Source: Palleniella intestinalis (GTDB lineage: Bacteria > Bacteroidota > Bacteroidia > Bacteroidales > Bacteroidaceae). Taken from it: DNA of 64,000 bases. Of this stretch, positions 16,154 through 25,687 are shown piece after piece (the stretch's first letter is position 1; every line of letters begins with the position of its first letter). The stretch spans positions 434,001 to 498,000 of the forward strand of contig NZ_JABKKG010000001.1 in assembly GCF_013166595.1 (NCBI RefSeq), given 5' to 3'. Under the pieces are notes generated by a model. The model worked only from the letters and a program-made list of their open reading frames with translations, was not told the origin of the DNA and searched no databases. The position numbers and the translations under genes were made by a program.

Positions 16154-17332
16154 TTATCGTAATCTGTTCCGTTCAAAACTCTTGCGGACATAGGTGAAGA
16201 AGAACACCACACCGAATAAGTTCACCGCTGCTCCAAGCCAGAATGCGGGACCATAGCCGGACATCTCCGCCAATATGCCTCCAAACACCACTCCAAGTCC
16301 GACGCCGGCATCCCATGATGTGTACAGCGTGGAGTTTGCCGTACCGCGCAGGCTGTTCGGCGCAAGGTTCACAAACATTGTCTGCACCGCCGGAAACATG
16401 TGACCGTTGCCAAGACCGATGATCAATGCCGAGGCATAGTATGCCCACAAGTCAGGAACAGCGGCAAACAGTATGTAGCCGAAGACAGAGATGCTCACGC
16501 CGACGGCTGCATTATGTGTTATGTTGCCGTCGCGCAATGCTTTTGCACCTTGCAGACGTGAAAGCATCAGTCCTACACTCAATATGAGGAAATACATCCC
16601 CGTGCCGCTTGTTATCCCCAACCGCTCACGCCCGTAGATGGCAAGATAGGTGGAGAGGATGCCGTAACTCAGTCCGAAACAGCAGGTTATCAGTGCCTGG
16701 CTCCACCCTTTTGTAAGGAAGAACCGGTCGAGCTTCATCCTCGGCAGTTCCGCTTTTTGCGTGCATTCCCGGGATTTCACCTTTATCGAAGAGGCGACAA
16801 GCAGTCCTACGCCGCTGACAAGCATGGATATGGCAAACAGGATGCGGAAATCATGTGTGACATCGTAGATCAGTATGCCTACGGAAGGACTCAATGCCGT
16901 GGCAAGATTGTTGGACAATCCATAGTAGCCGATGCCTTCCGCACGGCGTGAGGATGGCAGGACATCGATTGCCACCGTACTGTTGGCGATTGTCGTCGCG
17001 CCATAGGGAGCACCGTGGAGTGTCCTTATGATTGTGAACAGCAGTAGCGAGCCTCCTATAAGGTAACCGCCGAAGAGGATGAACATCACGCCATAGCATG
17101 CTGTCAGCACCTTCTTCCTGTCAAAACTGTCAACGATGTATCCACTGAACGGACGTACCAGCATGACGGTTATTGTGTAGCCTGACAGCACAAGTCCTAT
17201 GGTATGTTTTCCCGCTCCATAAGTATCGGCAAGATACAACGGCAGAATCGGCACTATCAGCATGAAGGAAAAGTACAGCATGAAATTCGCTGCCAATGCC
17301 TTCACATAGTTGCTATTCCATAATTTGTCCAT
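16154..17332 (-). CDS. MFS transporter
   Basis: 392 residues with twelve hydrophobic segments. The MFS loop motif is seen as RPFSGYIVDSFDRKKVL near residues 61-77. The central cytoplasmic loop is basic (IKVKSRECTQKAELPRMKL). The overall pattern resembles AraJ/drug-efflux type permeases, but the substrate cannot be told. The ATG at 17330-17332 is preferred to an upstream TTG. It lies between a pectinesterase and the merR-like gene, all on one strand, with gaps of 64 and 19 bp. Confidence 0.85.
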   Translation of the reverse strand: MDKLWNSNYVKALAANFMLYFSFMLIVPILPLYLADTYGAGKHTIGLVLSGYTITVMLVRPFSGYIVDSFDRKKVLTACYGVMFILFGGYLIGGSLLLFTIIRTLHGAPYGATTIANSTVAIDVLPSSRRAEGIGYYGLSNNLATALSPSVGILIYDVTHDFRILFAISMLVSGVGLLVASSIKVKSRECTQKAELPRMKLDRFFLTKGWSQALITCCFGLSYGILSTYLAIYGRERLGITSGTGMYFLILSVGLMLSRLQGAKALRDGNITHNAAVGVSISVFGYILFAAVPDLWAYYASALIIGLGNGHMFPAVQTMFVNLAPNSLRGTANSTLYTSWDAGVGLGVVFGGILAEMSGYGPAFWLGAAVNLFGVVFFFTYVRKSFERNRLR

Positions 17333-17396
17333 TGTTGTCAAGAGATTCCTGCTGTTTTTCCGACAGTTGTCTGCCGGTGAATCTTTTACCTAATAT

Positions 17397-18416
17397 TTAT
17401 CTGAGCCACCCGGTATCACCGCCGAACACCTCTGCCGGTGTTATCTTCGCAGCCTCTTTCTTTGTCAGTTGCTTTGCCCACGCAACACGGCCTTCCGTCT
17501 TTGCACCTTCCCCACGGTTGTTGTACTCCAGGTAACGGGCCGTCTTTTCGTTTTCCTTATTGCCCCAGTTATGCCAGCCCTGAGGGAGAATGTGTGCGCC
17601 CAACTCGCAATTCATGAACAGAGTGTATCCGTAAGGCCGCCATGGACGTCCAAGATAGCATTTCTTGATTGCCTGTCCGCCACGGTTGCTCTTTGCTGCG
17701 GCATCACCGGTAAGGCAGGTTATCTTGCAGTTGTTGAAGACATATCCGTACTTCTGGTCTTTCGGAGTTGACGCTGCTGTGACATAGGAGTCGGACTTGT
17801 TGACTATCTCGCAGTTCTCAAACCATACCGTTGAAGGACCGAAGATGAAGTCTGTCGTTCCCTCAATGTAGCAATCCTTGAAATACTGGCGCGCGCCTCC
17901 ACGGCCTGTATAGATTGTGTCCTGATGACCAAGGAAACGGCAGTTCAGGAACACACATTTGTCACCTTCGACATGGAGGGCTACTGCCTGACCGAGCCTT
18001 GCAGAGTTGTTCTCGATCGTGATGTTCTTGAATGTTATGTTTGAACCGGTTATCTTCACCGTGAAAGTGCGGAAAGTGCCCATTGGCTTGCCTGTCTCCG
18101 GCAGTTTCACGTTTGCATGGTCATCCCATGTGATTATTGTGTTGTCACGGTCTTCGCCACATATTTCTATATTGGTGAGCCATGTCGGCACATCGATCTT
18201 CTCTTTGTAAATGCCTTTCTTCACGAAAATCACCTTATGGTAGTCCATGAAAGCGCGGCAAACCTCTATCGCTTCCGCAACATTGCGGAACTCTGCCGTG
18301 CCGTCACGGGCAACAAACAGTGTGTCCGGATTATCATACTTGTTGGCGGCTTGGAGTGAGACAGCACTCATTATGGCAGCAAATGCCAGCAAAACCTTTT
18401 TGAAGTTGTTCATCAT
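17397..18416 (-). CDS. Secreted pectinesterase (CE8)
   Basis: 339 residues with a signal peptide (VLLAFAAIMSAVSLQAA). The CE8 beta-helix signature is complete: GQAVALHVEGDKCVFLNCRF, then GHQDTIY with Gln and the first catalytic Asp near residue 165, TDFIFGPSTVWFE with the second Asp near 190, and LGRPWRPYG with the substrate Arg near 255. It removes methyl esters from homogalacturonan, most likely in the periplasm or at the cell surface. It is far from the pectin operon at 43816-51699 and sits between RSH and an MFS gene, with 56 bp to the RSH stop. Confidence 0.93.
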   Translation of the reverse strand: MMNNFKKVLLAFAAIMSAVSLQAANKYDNPDTLFVARDGTAEFRNVAEAIEVCRAFMDYHKVIFVKKGIYKEKIDVPTWLTNIEICGEDRDNTIITWDDHANVKLPETGKPMGTFRTFTVKITGSNITFKNITIENNSARLGQAVALHVEGDKCVFLNCRFLGHQDTIYTGRGGARQYFKDCYIEGTTDFIFGPSTVWFENCEIVNKSDSYVTAASTPKDQKYGYVFNNCKITCLTGDAAAKSNRGGQAIKKCYLGRPWRPYGYTLFMNCELGAHILPQGWHNWGNKENEKTARYLEYNNRGEGAKTEGRVAWAKQLTKKEAAKITPAEVFGGDTGWLR

Positions 18417-18472
18417 TTTGTTTTATTAAGGGATTGTATTTCAACAGTTTGTCCATTGTGTCAGTGACGGTT

Positions 18473-20731
18473 TCACTCCATAGATATTTCCTCTATGCCG
18501 TCAACGCCACGTAATTTCTTTATTATGTCCTGCACCTCGGCACGGTGATGAACCCTGATTGCAAAATGTGCCTCAAAGAGTTCATTTTCACAATTTATGT
18601 TCACGCTCTTTATGTTCAGCTTCAACTCGTCAGAGAGTATCCGGGTCACATCCTTCAGCAAGCCGATTCTGTCGATTCCCTTTGCCATGATTCCTGCATC
18701 AAACAGCATCATGTTGTGCATCTTCCACTTCGCGTCGACAATGCGGTTGCCGTAGCTTGACTTCAAACGGATTGCCACAGGACAGTCACGACGATGAATC
18801 TTTATCCGGTTCTTGTTGTCTATATATCCTAATATGTCATCACCGGGAATGGCATGGCAGCAGTCCGGGAATATGTATTTGCCGATTGTCTCCTCCGTAA
18901 GATATACAGGCTTTTTCTTGTCAAAATCATCTGTGACTATGAATTTATCCTCAGTCTTGGCAGGTTTCTTTTTATCTGATTTTATGAAAGGGACAAACTT
19001 GCGCCAGCCTGCAATGTCAACAGCCTTTCTCTTCTTGCCTGTGAGTTTCTTGTACAAAACATCGTCCAGTACAAAAGACTTGCGCCCTATGCCCAGATAC
19101 AGTTGTTCATGCTTATGCACTTCAAGAAGGTCGCAGAGCTTGTCGACAAGGGATACAGCCATTTCTGTATCATGGTCCTTGAACCATTGTCGCAGTATCT
19201 CTTCGCCTTCACTGCGTATGATTTTCTCATCACGGCGCAACTGAGCCTGAATCTTGCCTTTTGCCTTCGCTGTAAACACAAAATTTATCCATTCCGGCTG
19301 TACGTGCTGTGCCTTTGATGTCAGCACCTCCACTTGGTCACCGGACTGCAGTTTATGGCTTAACGGCACCAACTTGTGATTGACTTTTGCGCCAATACAG
19401 TGGCTGCCAATGAACGTATGGATATTGTATGCGAAATCCAAGGCTGTACAGTCGGCAGGCATGGTCACAATTTCTCCTTTCGGAGTGAAGACAAATATCT
19501 CGCTTGCAAACAGGTTCAGCTTTATTGTGTCAAGGAAATCCATTGCATCAGGCTGTGGGTCATCAAGGATTTCCTTTATTGTGCGAAGCCAGTCGTTCAG
19601 TTCTTTGTCACGGTCATCATCAGGAGTGTTTTCTCCTGTCTTGTATTTCCAATGTGCGGCAAATCCCTGCTCGGCAATCTCATCCATGTGCTTGGAGCGA
19701 ATCTGCACCTCTATCCACCTTCCGAGCAGTGACATCAGAGTGACATGGAGAGCCTGATAACCATTTGCTTTCGGATGGTTAAGCCAATCTCTGAGTCTGT
19801 CAGGATGTGCCTTGTACAGTTTGCTGACAGCGACATATATCTGGAAGCATTCGTTTATCTCATCTTCGCCCTCACGAGGACTGCAGATGATACGCACGGC
19901 AAGTATGTCATATATCTCGTCAAACGTGACATGCTTGTTGCGCATCTTGTTCCAGATGGAGTACGGGCTTTTGACTCTTGCCTTGATTTCGTAATCAATG
20001 CCCATTTTGTCAAGGGCGGTACGTATAGGCGATGTGAACTCATCAAAGAGCATGTCACGCTTGTCCTGTGTGGACTTAAGCTTCTTGCAAATGTTTTCGT
20101 ACTCCTCAGGATGCTCATAACGGAAGCTCAGGTCTTCAAGTTCTGTCTTTATCTTGTTCAGTCCCAAGCGATTTGCCAACGGTGCATAGATATACAGCGT
20201 CTCGCCGGCAATCTTATATTGCTTGTTTGCCGGCTGGGATGCAAGTGTTCGCATATTGTGAAGACGGTCACATATTTTTATAAGTATGACACGGATGTCA
20301 TCGCTCATGGTCAGCAGCAGTTTCTTGAAGTTCTCTGCCTGTGCCGATGCCTTGTCACCGAATATGCCGCCGGAAATCTTTGTCAGTCCGTTGACAATCG
20401 TGGCTATCTTAGAGCCGAAAATGCTTTCTATGTCATCAATGGTATAATCCGTGTCCTCCACCACATCATGCAGCAATGCAGCACAGATACTTGTAGAGCC
20501 GAGCCCCATTTCCTTACAGGCAATATAAGCCACAGCAAGTGGATGCATGATGTACGGCTCGCCTGATAGACGACGCACACCACGATGTGCCTGGCGTGCG
20601 AAATTGAACGCCTGCGTTATGATGTCCACTTTCTGACGATGGGATGATTGCATATAGCAGTCCAGTAATTTACGGAAAGCTGCATCAACCATACTCTCGT
20701 CATCCGTTCTCTTGAGAATATCTTCTGCCAT
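18473..20731 (-). CDS. Bifunctional (p)ppGpp synthetase/hydrolase, RelA/SpoT family
   Basis: 752 residues with the full long-RSH architecture. The HD hydrolase is at about 50-190 (ALLHDVVEDTDYTIDDIES, metal and catalytic residues intact). The synthetase is at about 240-380 (RVKSPYSIWNKM, NGYQALHVT, EVQIRSKHMDEIAEQGFAAH). The TGS domain is near 410-470 (VFTPKGEIVTMPADCTALDF) and the ACT domain is at the C-terminus. Both active sites look functional. It sets (p)ppGpp levels for the stringent response. It is preceded by the MltD gene in an order conserved in Bacteroidetes. Confidence 0.95.
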   Translation of the reverse strand: MAEDILKRTDDESMVDAAFRKLLDCYMQSSHRQKVDIITQAFNFARQAHRGVRRLSGEPYIMHPLAVAYIACKEMGLGSTSICAALLHDVVEDTDYTIDDIESIFGSKIATIVNGLTKISGGIFGDKASAQAENFKKLLLTMSDDIRVILIKICDRLHNMRTLASQPANKQYKIAGETLYIYAPLANRLGLNKIKTELEDLSFRYEHPEEYENICKKLKSTQDKRDMLFDEFTSPIRTALDKMGIDYEIKARVKSPYSIWNKMRNKHVTFDEIYDILAVRIICSPREGEDEINECFQIYVAVSKLYKAHPDRLRDWLNHPKANGYQALHVTLMSLLGRWIEVQIRSKHMDEIAEQGFAAHWKYKTGENTPDDDRDKELNDWLRTIKEILDDPQPDAMDFLDTIKLNLFASEIFVFTPKGEIVTMPADCTALDFAYNIHTFIGSHCIGAKVNHKLVPLSHKLQSGDQVEVLTSKAQHVQPEWINFVFTAKAKGKIQAQLRRDEKIIRSEGEEILRQWFKDHDTEMAVSLVDKLCDLLEVHKHEQLYLGIGRKSFVLDDVLYKKLTGKKRKAVDIAGWRKFVPFIKSDKKKPAKTEDKFIVTDDFDKKKPVYLTEETIGKYIFPDCCHAIPGDDILGYIDNKNRIKIHRRDCPVAIRLKSSYGNRIVDAKWKMHNMMLFDAGIMAKGIDRIGLLKDVTRILSDELKLNIKSVNINCENELFEAHFAIRVHHRAEVQDIIKKLRGVDGIEEISME

Positions 20732-20787
20732 AGACTGTATTGTACTATATGAAATTCAGGTTTCCAAAGATGATTCAATCAGGCACG

Positions 20788-22137
20788 TCACCTTACCCTC
20801 AACTTCTTTCCTGCACGTATGTTTGTGCCGGAAATCTTGTTCAGTTTCTTCAGTTTCGCAACCGTTGTATGATTCTTTCGTGCTATTTCTGAAAGTGTCT
20901 GCCCGCTCTTGATAGTCACACTCTTCGAGCCACGTCCTCCTCTGCTTCGCCTGCTGCTCCGTCCTTTAGAACGTTTGTATGAGACAGACTCGCGGCGTGT
21001 GGACATCACAACATCGGCAACCTCCACTTCCGTACGTTTTTGCAGCAACTCATCAGCACGGTAAGCGTAAATGGAGTCCTCCCTGTCTATGAACATATTC
21101 ACATACGCCACAGGCAGGCGGATAGGAGAAGGCTCCGCAGAGCCCGGCACAATGTTATGCCTGTACTGAGGATTTATGGCGCAAAGTCCGTCCATGTCAA
21201 TGTCCAGCACCTTTGCAACCTGCTCCAAGTGAACATCACGAGTGACCATCACCGTATCCGTCTTAACCGGCAAAGTTGTCACCATAGGACAGATATTGTG
21301 CTCACAATAATAGTTCATGATATAGTTCGCTGCAATGAACGCCGGGACATATCCTCTTGTCTCTTTGGGGAGATAAGGATAAATCTTCCAATAGTCCTTC
21401 ACCCCACCGGCACGATGGATAGCCCTGTTGATAGACTCCGGTCCGGCATTGTAGGCTGCAATAACAAGATTCCAGTCTCCAAAAATACGATAAAGGTCAC
21501 GCAAATAATGTGCAGCAGCATAGGATGCTTTCTCCGGGTCGCGGCGTTCGTCAACCAAAGTGTTCACTTTCAGGCCATACTGCTTTCCTGTCGCAAGCAT
21601 GAACTGCCAAAGTCCGGTAGCTCCGACACGAGACACTGCCCTTGGATTCAATGCAGACTCTATCACAGGAAGATACTTCAACTCCAATGGCATGCCATAG
21701 GTCTCCAATGCCTGCTCAAATATCGGCATATAGAAATTATTGGCACCGAGCATAAGACTTACGGAACGGCGCAATTTTGTGGCATAACGCTCTATGAATT
21801 TCTGCACGACTTCATTGTACGGCATTTCCATAAGAGTAGGCAGTCTGCGTAGACGCTCTCGGTAAACATCCGGCTCAAAATACGGATTCACATCACGCAT
21901 GTTGCAGTCCTCATCCTGTTTCAGATAAGTCTGAACGTGATACGAGTTCAGAAGGGAGTCAAGATCCTGCATCATTGCCTCGGGAACCTCTATTGTCTCT
22001 TCGTCACCATTATCGTCTTTAACCACAACATCCTTGTCTTCATCCTCAACGTAAACAACCTGTGCCGTGGCTGTCCCCCAGACACCACCTGCCAACAAAG
22101 CTGCTACTGTAATGTATTTCTTTATATTCATAGTCAT
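20788..22137 (-). CDS. MltD-like lytic transglycosylase with LysM
   Basis: About 449 residues from MTMNIKKYI (a start two codons later is equally possible). A signal peptide (VAALLAGGVWGTATA) is followed by an acidic linker and a GH23 lytic transglycosylase domain. That domain contains PVIESALNPRAVSRVGATGL, with the catalytic Glu, and AAYNAGPESINRAI. The protein ends in a basic, Ser/Arg-rich linker and one LysM domain (IKSGQTLSEIARKNHTTVAK). It cleaves peptidoglycan to 1,6-anhydro products in the periplasm. The preceding gene ends 2 bp upstream of this start. Confidence 0.92.
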   Translation of the reverse strand: MTMNIKKYITVAALLAGGVWGTATAQVVYVEDEDKDVVVKDDNGDEETIEVPEAMMQDLDSLLNSYHVQTYLKQDEDCNMRDVNPYFEPDVYRERLRRLPTLMEMPYNEVVQKFIERYATKLRRSVSLMLGANNFYMPIFEQALETYGMPLELKYLPVIESALNPRAVSRVGATGLWQFMLATGKQYGLKVNTLVDERRDPEKASYAAAHYLRDLYRIFGDWNLVIAAYNAGPESINRAIHRAGGVKDYWKIYPYLPKETRGYVPAFIAANYIMNYYCEHNICPMVTTLPVKTDTVMVTRDVHLEQVAKVLDIDMDGLCAINPQYRHNIVPGSAEPSPIRLPVAYVNMFIDREDSIYAYRADELLQKRTEVEVADVVMSTRRESVSYKRSKGRSSRRSRGGRGSKSVTIKSGQTLSEIARKNHTTVAKLKKLNKISGTNIRAGKKLRVR

Positions 22138-22139
22138 TT

Positions 22140-22904
22140 TTAAAAGTTCAACTTGCAACGCACTCCCACCCCATTATTCTGCAGGCTGCTGCGCGACGCC
22201 ATCATTTTCTGTCCCCTTCCGTCGATAAACGCAGGGGCTACCTTCATCGTCAAATCATCACTTATGTCAAACTCGGAGAGAGAAGCGTCAACATACGCGT
22301 CCACAATAGATAGCGCATATACACCTATCATGCAGAATATGCTCAAGTCACGCCACCTGCGGAACTTGTCCCTTCGGGACTTGAAAATAGGCTTGTATCT
22401 CTCGACTATCTGTTCCTGAGTCATCTCCGTGTTTCCAAGATGTATGAATTTCATGTAACTGTCCGTAGACGGATCGTCATCTATCATATCACGGTAAGCG
22501 CGGTCATAATCAGAATACATCTGCCCGTTCCATCGCAAAGCATAGGCGCAACCGACAAATCCTCCATAGACAATCGGGAGCTTCCAGTATTTACGGTTGT
22601 AAATCTGGCCTCCGCCGGGAATGACAATAGCCATCCACATCGCCTTCTTCACATTCGGCTTCCATGTGTTCCAATCCCTTGCCTGTTTTTCTGCCTTTGC
22701 CTCCACAGCCTTCTCTTCGTTGGAAGAAGACAAGAGTATGCTTTCCATATCCTTGCCAACAACAGAATCCTGCACTATCTCCATTTTCTTGAAGGTAGTG
22801 TCAGCCATTTCCTGTGCAGCCACATCAGCATTGGTAATAATCAGCACAAGCAATATGTTCAGTATGTGTCTGATACTTTTTTCTTGATTTATTGAAAACA
22901 ACAT
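22140..22904 (-). CDS. DUF5683 domain membrane protein
   Basis: 254 residues. An N-terminal signal or anchor segment (ILNILLVLIITNADVAA) is followed by a charged stretch. The DUF5683 core is VIPGGGQIYNRKYWKLPIVY with GGFVGCAYALRWN, then a further hydrophobic segment, FCMIGVYALSIVDAYVDA. The family has no assigned function. In Bacteroidetes it regularly lies between parB and mltD, as here, which suggests a cell-envelope or division role. It follows parB by 78 bp and touches mltD. Confidence 0.85.
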   Translation of the reverse strand: MLFSINQEKSIRHILNILLVLIITNADVAAQEMADTTFKKMEIVQDSVVGKDMESILLSSSNEEKAVEAKAEKQARDWNTWKPNVKKAMWMAIVIPGGGQIYNRKYWKLPIVYGGFVGCAYALRWNGQMYSDYDRAYRDMIDDDPSTDSYMKFIHLGNTEMTQEQIVERYKPIFKSRRDKFRRWRDLSIFCMIGVYALSIVDAYVDASLSEFDISDDLTMKVAPAFIDGRGQKMMASRSSLQNNGVGVRCKLNF

Positions 22905-22982
22905 CCCACTCTACACATTATATTTATAGAGCATGTCACATCAGGACATAAAAGAGTTTTTTGATTCCTGCCCACTCTTTCA

Positions 22983-23891
22983 TCAATTCAGCGTGTCCAG
23001 AATCCTCAGCAGTTCCTCTTCATTGGCAAAAGGGATAGTTATCTTTCCCTTTCCGTTATTGCCACAAGAAAGCTGCACCTTCTGCCCTATCCTTTCAGCA
23101 AGATGCCTGCGCACTGCCTCAAGAGGCTCCGGCAAAGCAGGAGTTCCCTTTACCTTCTTTTTGCCAAGCTCCACAGTCTCACCATTCTTCAGCTGCTGTA
23201 CAAGCTCTTCGACCTTACGCACAGAGAGATTGCTCTTTATTATGTCCTTGAACAGCTTTATCTGCATCTTCGGATCATCAAGTGAAAGCAACGCACGCGC
23301 GTGTCCCATATCAATTTCCTTCTTCTGCAATGCCATCTGCACCTGTGCAGGAAGTTTCAGCAATCGGAGGAAATTTGCCACTGTCGTGCGCTTCTTGCCG
23401 ACACGTTCGGCAAGCCTTTCCTGAGTCATGCCCGTATTGTCAATGAGATGCTGATAGCCCAACGCTATTTCAATGGCATTGAGGTCCTCACGCTGGATAT
23501 TCTCCACGAGAGCCATCTCCATGACATTCTCGTCATTGATGGTGCGGATATATGCCGGCAATGATGACAACCCTGCCAGTTGGGAAGCACGCCATCGGCG
23601 TTCACCGGCAATTATCTGGTAGTGATTCTCTGATAATTGGCGAAGCGTTATCGGCTGAACTATGCCTATTTCTCTGATACTGGTGGCAAGTTCCATCAGT
23701 GCCTCTTGGTCAAAGTCACGGCGTGGCTGGTCAGGATTCCGCTCAATCTGTGTGATAGGAATCTCGTTGATCATTGAAGAGCCGCTTGTCTGCACATCGT
23801 TAGTGGAAATCAATGCTCCCAATCCTTTTCCCGGAGCGGATATATCATCAAGTCCACGTCCAAGCGTGGTGAATTTCTTTCTTACTGCCAT
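22983..23891 (-). CDS. parB: ParB/Spo0J chromosome-partitioning protein
   Basis: 302 residues. The N-terminal tail KGLGALIS is followed by the CTPase/ParB domain (QIERNPDQPRRDFDQEALME) with the GERRWRAS arginine patch and ENIQREDLNAIE. A helix-turn-helix follows (MTQERLAERVGKKRTTVANF) and then a C-terminal dimerisation domain. It binds parS, slides as a CTP clamp and works with ParA in origin segregation. It starts 3 bp after the parA stop. No parS-like site was noticed in the window. Confidence 0.95.
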   Translation of the reverse strand: MAVRKKFTTLGRGLDDISAPGKGLGALISTNDVQTSGSSMINEIPITQIERNPDQPRRDFDQEALMELATSIREIGIVQPITLRQLSENHYQIIAGERRWRASQLAGLSSLPAYIRTINDENVMEMALVENIQREDLNAIEIALGYQHLIDNTGMTQERLAERVGKKRTTVANFLRLLKLPAQVQMALQKKEIDMGHARALLSLDDPKMQIKLFKDIIKSNLSVRKVEELVQQLKNGETVELGKKKVKGTPALPEPLEAVRRHLAERIGQKVQLSCGNNGKGKITIPFANEEELLRILDTLN

Positions 23892-23894
23892 TTG

Positions 23895-24656
23895 TTATTT
23901 CTTGTTGATAATCTCCTTAGCAAGAGCTATATGGTTTTTTGCTCCATTAGAGTCCGCATCGTAAAGGATGACAGGGATTCCATGACTTGGAGCCTCGGAT
24001 AGTTTTACATTTCTCTGGATTACAGTCTTGAACACAAGCTCCTGGAAATGGCGCTTCACCTCATCATATATCTGGTTTGCCAATCTCAGGCGGCTGTCAT
24101 ACATCGTCAGCAGGAATCCCTCTATCTCCAAAGCCGGGTTCAGTCGTGTCTTTATAATCTTTATTGTGTTCAGCAGTTTTGTAATGCCCTCCAGCGCAAA
24201 GTATTCACACTGCACAGGAATGACAACGGAATTGGCTGCCGTCAGGCAGTTTACCGTGATAAGGCCGAGTGACGGCGAGCAGTCTATCAGGATATAGTCA
24301 TACTCGTTTGCCACCGGTGCGAGCATTGTCTTTATTATCATCTCACGCTTGTCAACGTTAAGCATCTCCACCTCCGCACCTACAAGATTGATATGGCTTG
24401 GCACAATATCCAGTCCCTCAATGTCTGTAGTGTATATCGCCTCGCGAATATCCGCATGGTTGATTATGCACTCGTATATGGAGCATTCCACATCCTGTAT
24501 GTCAACACCAAGACCACTGGACGCATTCGCCTGTGGGTCAGCGTCAATGACAAGTACAGACTTCTCCAGCGTTGCCAATGAGGCAGCAAGGTTAATCGTA
24601 GTCGTAGTCTTACCCACTCCACCTTTCTGATTAGCGATAGCTATTATCTTTGCCAT
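23895..24656 (-). CDS. parA: ParA/Soj ATPase
   Basis: 253 residues with the deviant Walker A KGGVGKTTTTINLAASL at residues 11-27, Walker A' VIDADPQANASSGLG and Walker B ILIDCSPSLGLIT. The size is that of chromosomal Soj with no N-terminal HTH. It forms ATP-dependent DNA-bound dimers that drive ParB-parS complexes apart. It is the first gene of the parAB-DUF5683-mltD-rsh run and is divergent from surE. Confidence 0.96.
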   Translation of the reverse strand: MAKIIAIANQKGGVGKTTTTINLAASLATLEKSVLVIDADPQANASSGLGVDIQDVECSIYECIINHADIREAIYTTDIEGLDIVPSHINLVGAEVEMLNVDKREMIIKTMLAPVANEYDYILIDCSPSLGLITVNCLTAANSVVIPVQCEYFALEGITKLLNTIKIIKTRLNPALEIEGFLLTMYDSRLRLANQIYDEVKRHFQELVFKTVIQRNVKLSEAPSHGIPVILYDADSNGAKNHIALAKEIINKK

Positions 24657-24714
24657 AATATGAAATATTATCTTTTTTCATTGTCCCCGGCTCAAAGTAC
24701 CGGATATTTGGGTA

Positions 24715-24722
24715 CAAAGTTA
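24715..24722 (-). promoter_or_regulatory. Putative -7 element for parA
   Basis: The minus strand reads TAACTTTG, 58 bp before the parA ATG. It matches TAnnTTTG, but no well-spaced TTTG lies upstream. Confidence 0.4.
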
Positions 24723-24764
24723 ATGATTTTATTTGAGAAATTAGCATATTAGCCCAAAAATTAG

Positions 24765-24772
24765 TAATTTTG
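24765..24772 (+). promoter_or_regulatory. Putative -7 element for surE-lpxB
   Basis: TAATTTTG, then CA, lies 114 bp before the surE start and is divergent from the parA element. It fits TAnnTTTG, but the -33 element is not obvious. Confidence 0.4.
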
Positions 24773-24886
24773 CATCGTTATTTAAGTTACATTGATAGTT
24801 ACAAGCACCATGCGGCACATACATCCCTGCTTTGCAACACTTGCCGGACTGCATGGAAAATGCTTTGGAAAAGAAAACAAAAGATT

Positions 24887-25666
24887 ATGGAAAGACCACT
24901 TATTTTAATATCCAACGACGACGGATACCGTGCAAAAGGAATACGCGAACTCGCAAAAATAGCGATGCAGTTCGGAGAAGTTCTCGTCTGTGCCCCTGAG
25001 GGTGCGCAGTCAGGAAAGTCAAGGGCGTTCACAATGAGCGACATCACTCTGCATAAAGCCAGCAGCGTCGAAGCGGGCTACCCTGAGGACGTGGATGTAT
25101 GGTTCTGCACCGGCACGCCTGTGGACTGTGTGAAAATGGCGTACGGAACATTATGCAAACGCAAGCCGAAACTTATCCTCGGAGGCATAAACCATGGCGA
25201 CAACGCATCCACAAACGCACATTACAGCGGAACGATAGGCGTGGCGTTCGAAGGCTGCATGAAAGGGATTCCGTCCATAGCGTTTTCTCTTTGTGACTTC
25301 GAGCCTGACGCCAATTTCGAGCCAATGCGCCCTGTGGTGGAGAAAGTCATTAGGAAGGTGTTTGACGAAGGTCTGCCACACTTCACCTGCCTGAATGTAA
25401 ACGTGCCGAAAACAGCAACTTATGACGAGCTGAAAGGCATCCGCGTGTGCCGTATGGCTGACGGCTATTGGCGCAATGAGGTGTCACCTCAGGACCGAAC
25501 CGACAGACAAGGAAACCAGATGTACCTGCTTGAAGGATACTATAAGAGCAACGAACCTGACGCAGAGGACACTGACGCATGGGCAATACGCAACGGATAT
25601 GCTGCCGTAACTCCTTGCACCATAGACATTACTGACTACAATCTTTTCAAAACACTTGAGTTCTAA
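24887..25666 (+). CDS. surE: 5'/3'-nucleotidase SurE
   Basis: 259 residues from MERPLILISNDDGYRAKGIR, with the metal-binding DD pair of SNDDG at residues 9-13. GTPVDCVKMA and GGINHGDNASTNAHYSGTIG are also typical of SurE. The start is set by the family N-terminus. An in-frame ATG 117 bp upstream would add an atypical Cys-rich tail. SurE dephosphorylates nucleoside monophosphates and is tied to stationary-phase survival. lpxB follows after 21 bp. Confidence 0.95.
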   Translation: MERPLILISNDDGYRAKGIRELAKIAMQFGEVLVCAPEGAQSGKSRAFTMSDITLHKASSVEAGYPEDVDVWFCTGTPVDCVKMAYGTLCKRKPKLILGGINHGDNASTNAHYSGTIGVAFEGCMKGIPSIAFSLCDFEPDANFEPMRPVVEKVIRKVFDEGLPHFTCLNVNVPKTATYDELKGIRVCRMADGYWRNEVSPQDRTDRQGNQMYLLEGYYKSNEPDAEDTDAWAIRNGYAAVTPCTIDITDYNLFKTLEF

Positions 25667-25687
25667 CTTGCAAAATCCGGCAGAAAT

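Noticed and set aside
19745..20566. Plus-strand open frame of 273 codons opposite the RSH gene
   Set aside because: It is the antisense shadow of a gene with complete HD and synthetase motifs.
22983..24656. A parS site near parAB
   Set aside because: I looked for a 16-bp palindrome of the TGTTTCACGTGAAACA type and saw none. The site may lie outside the window.
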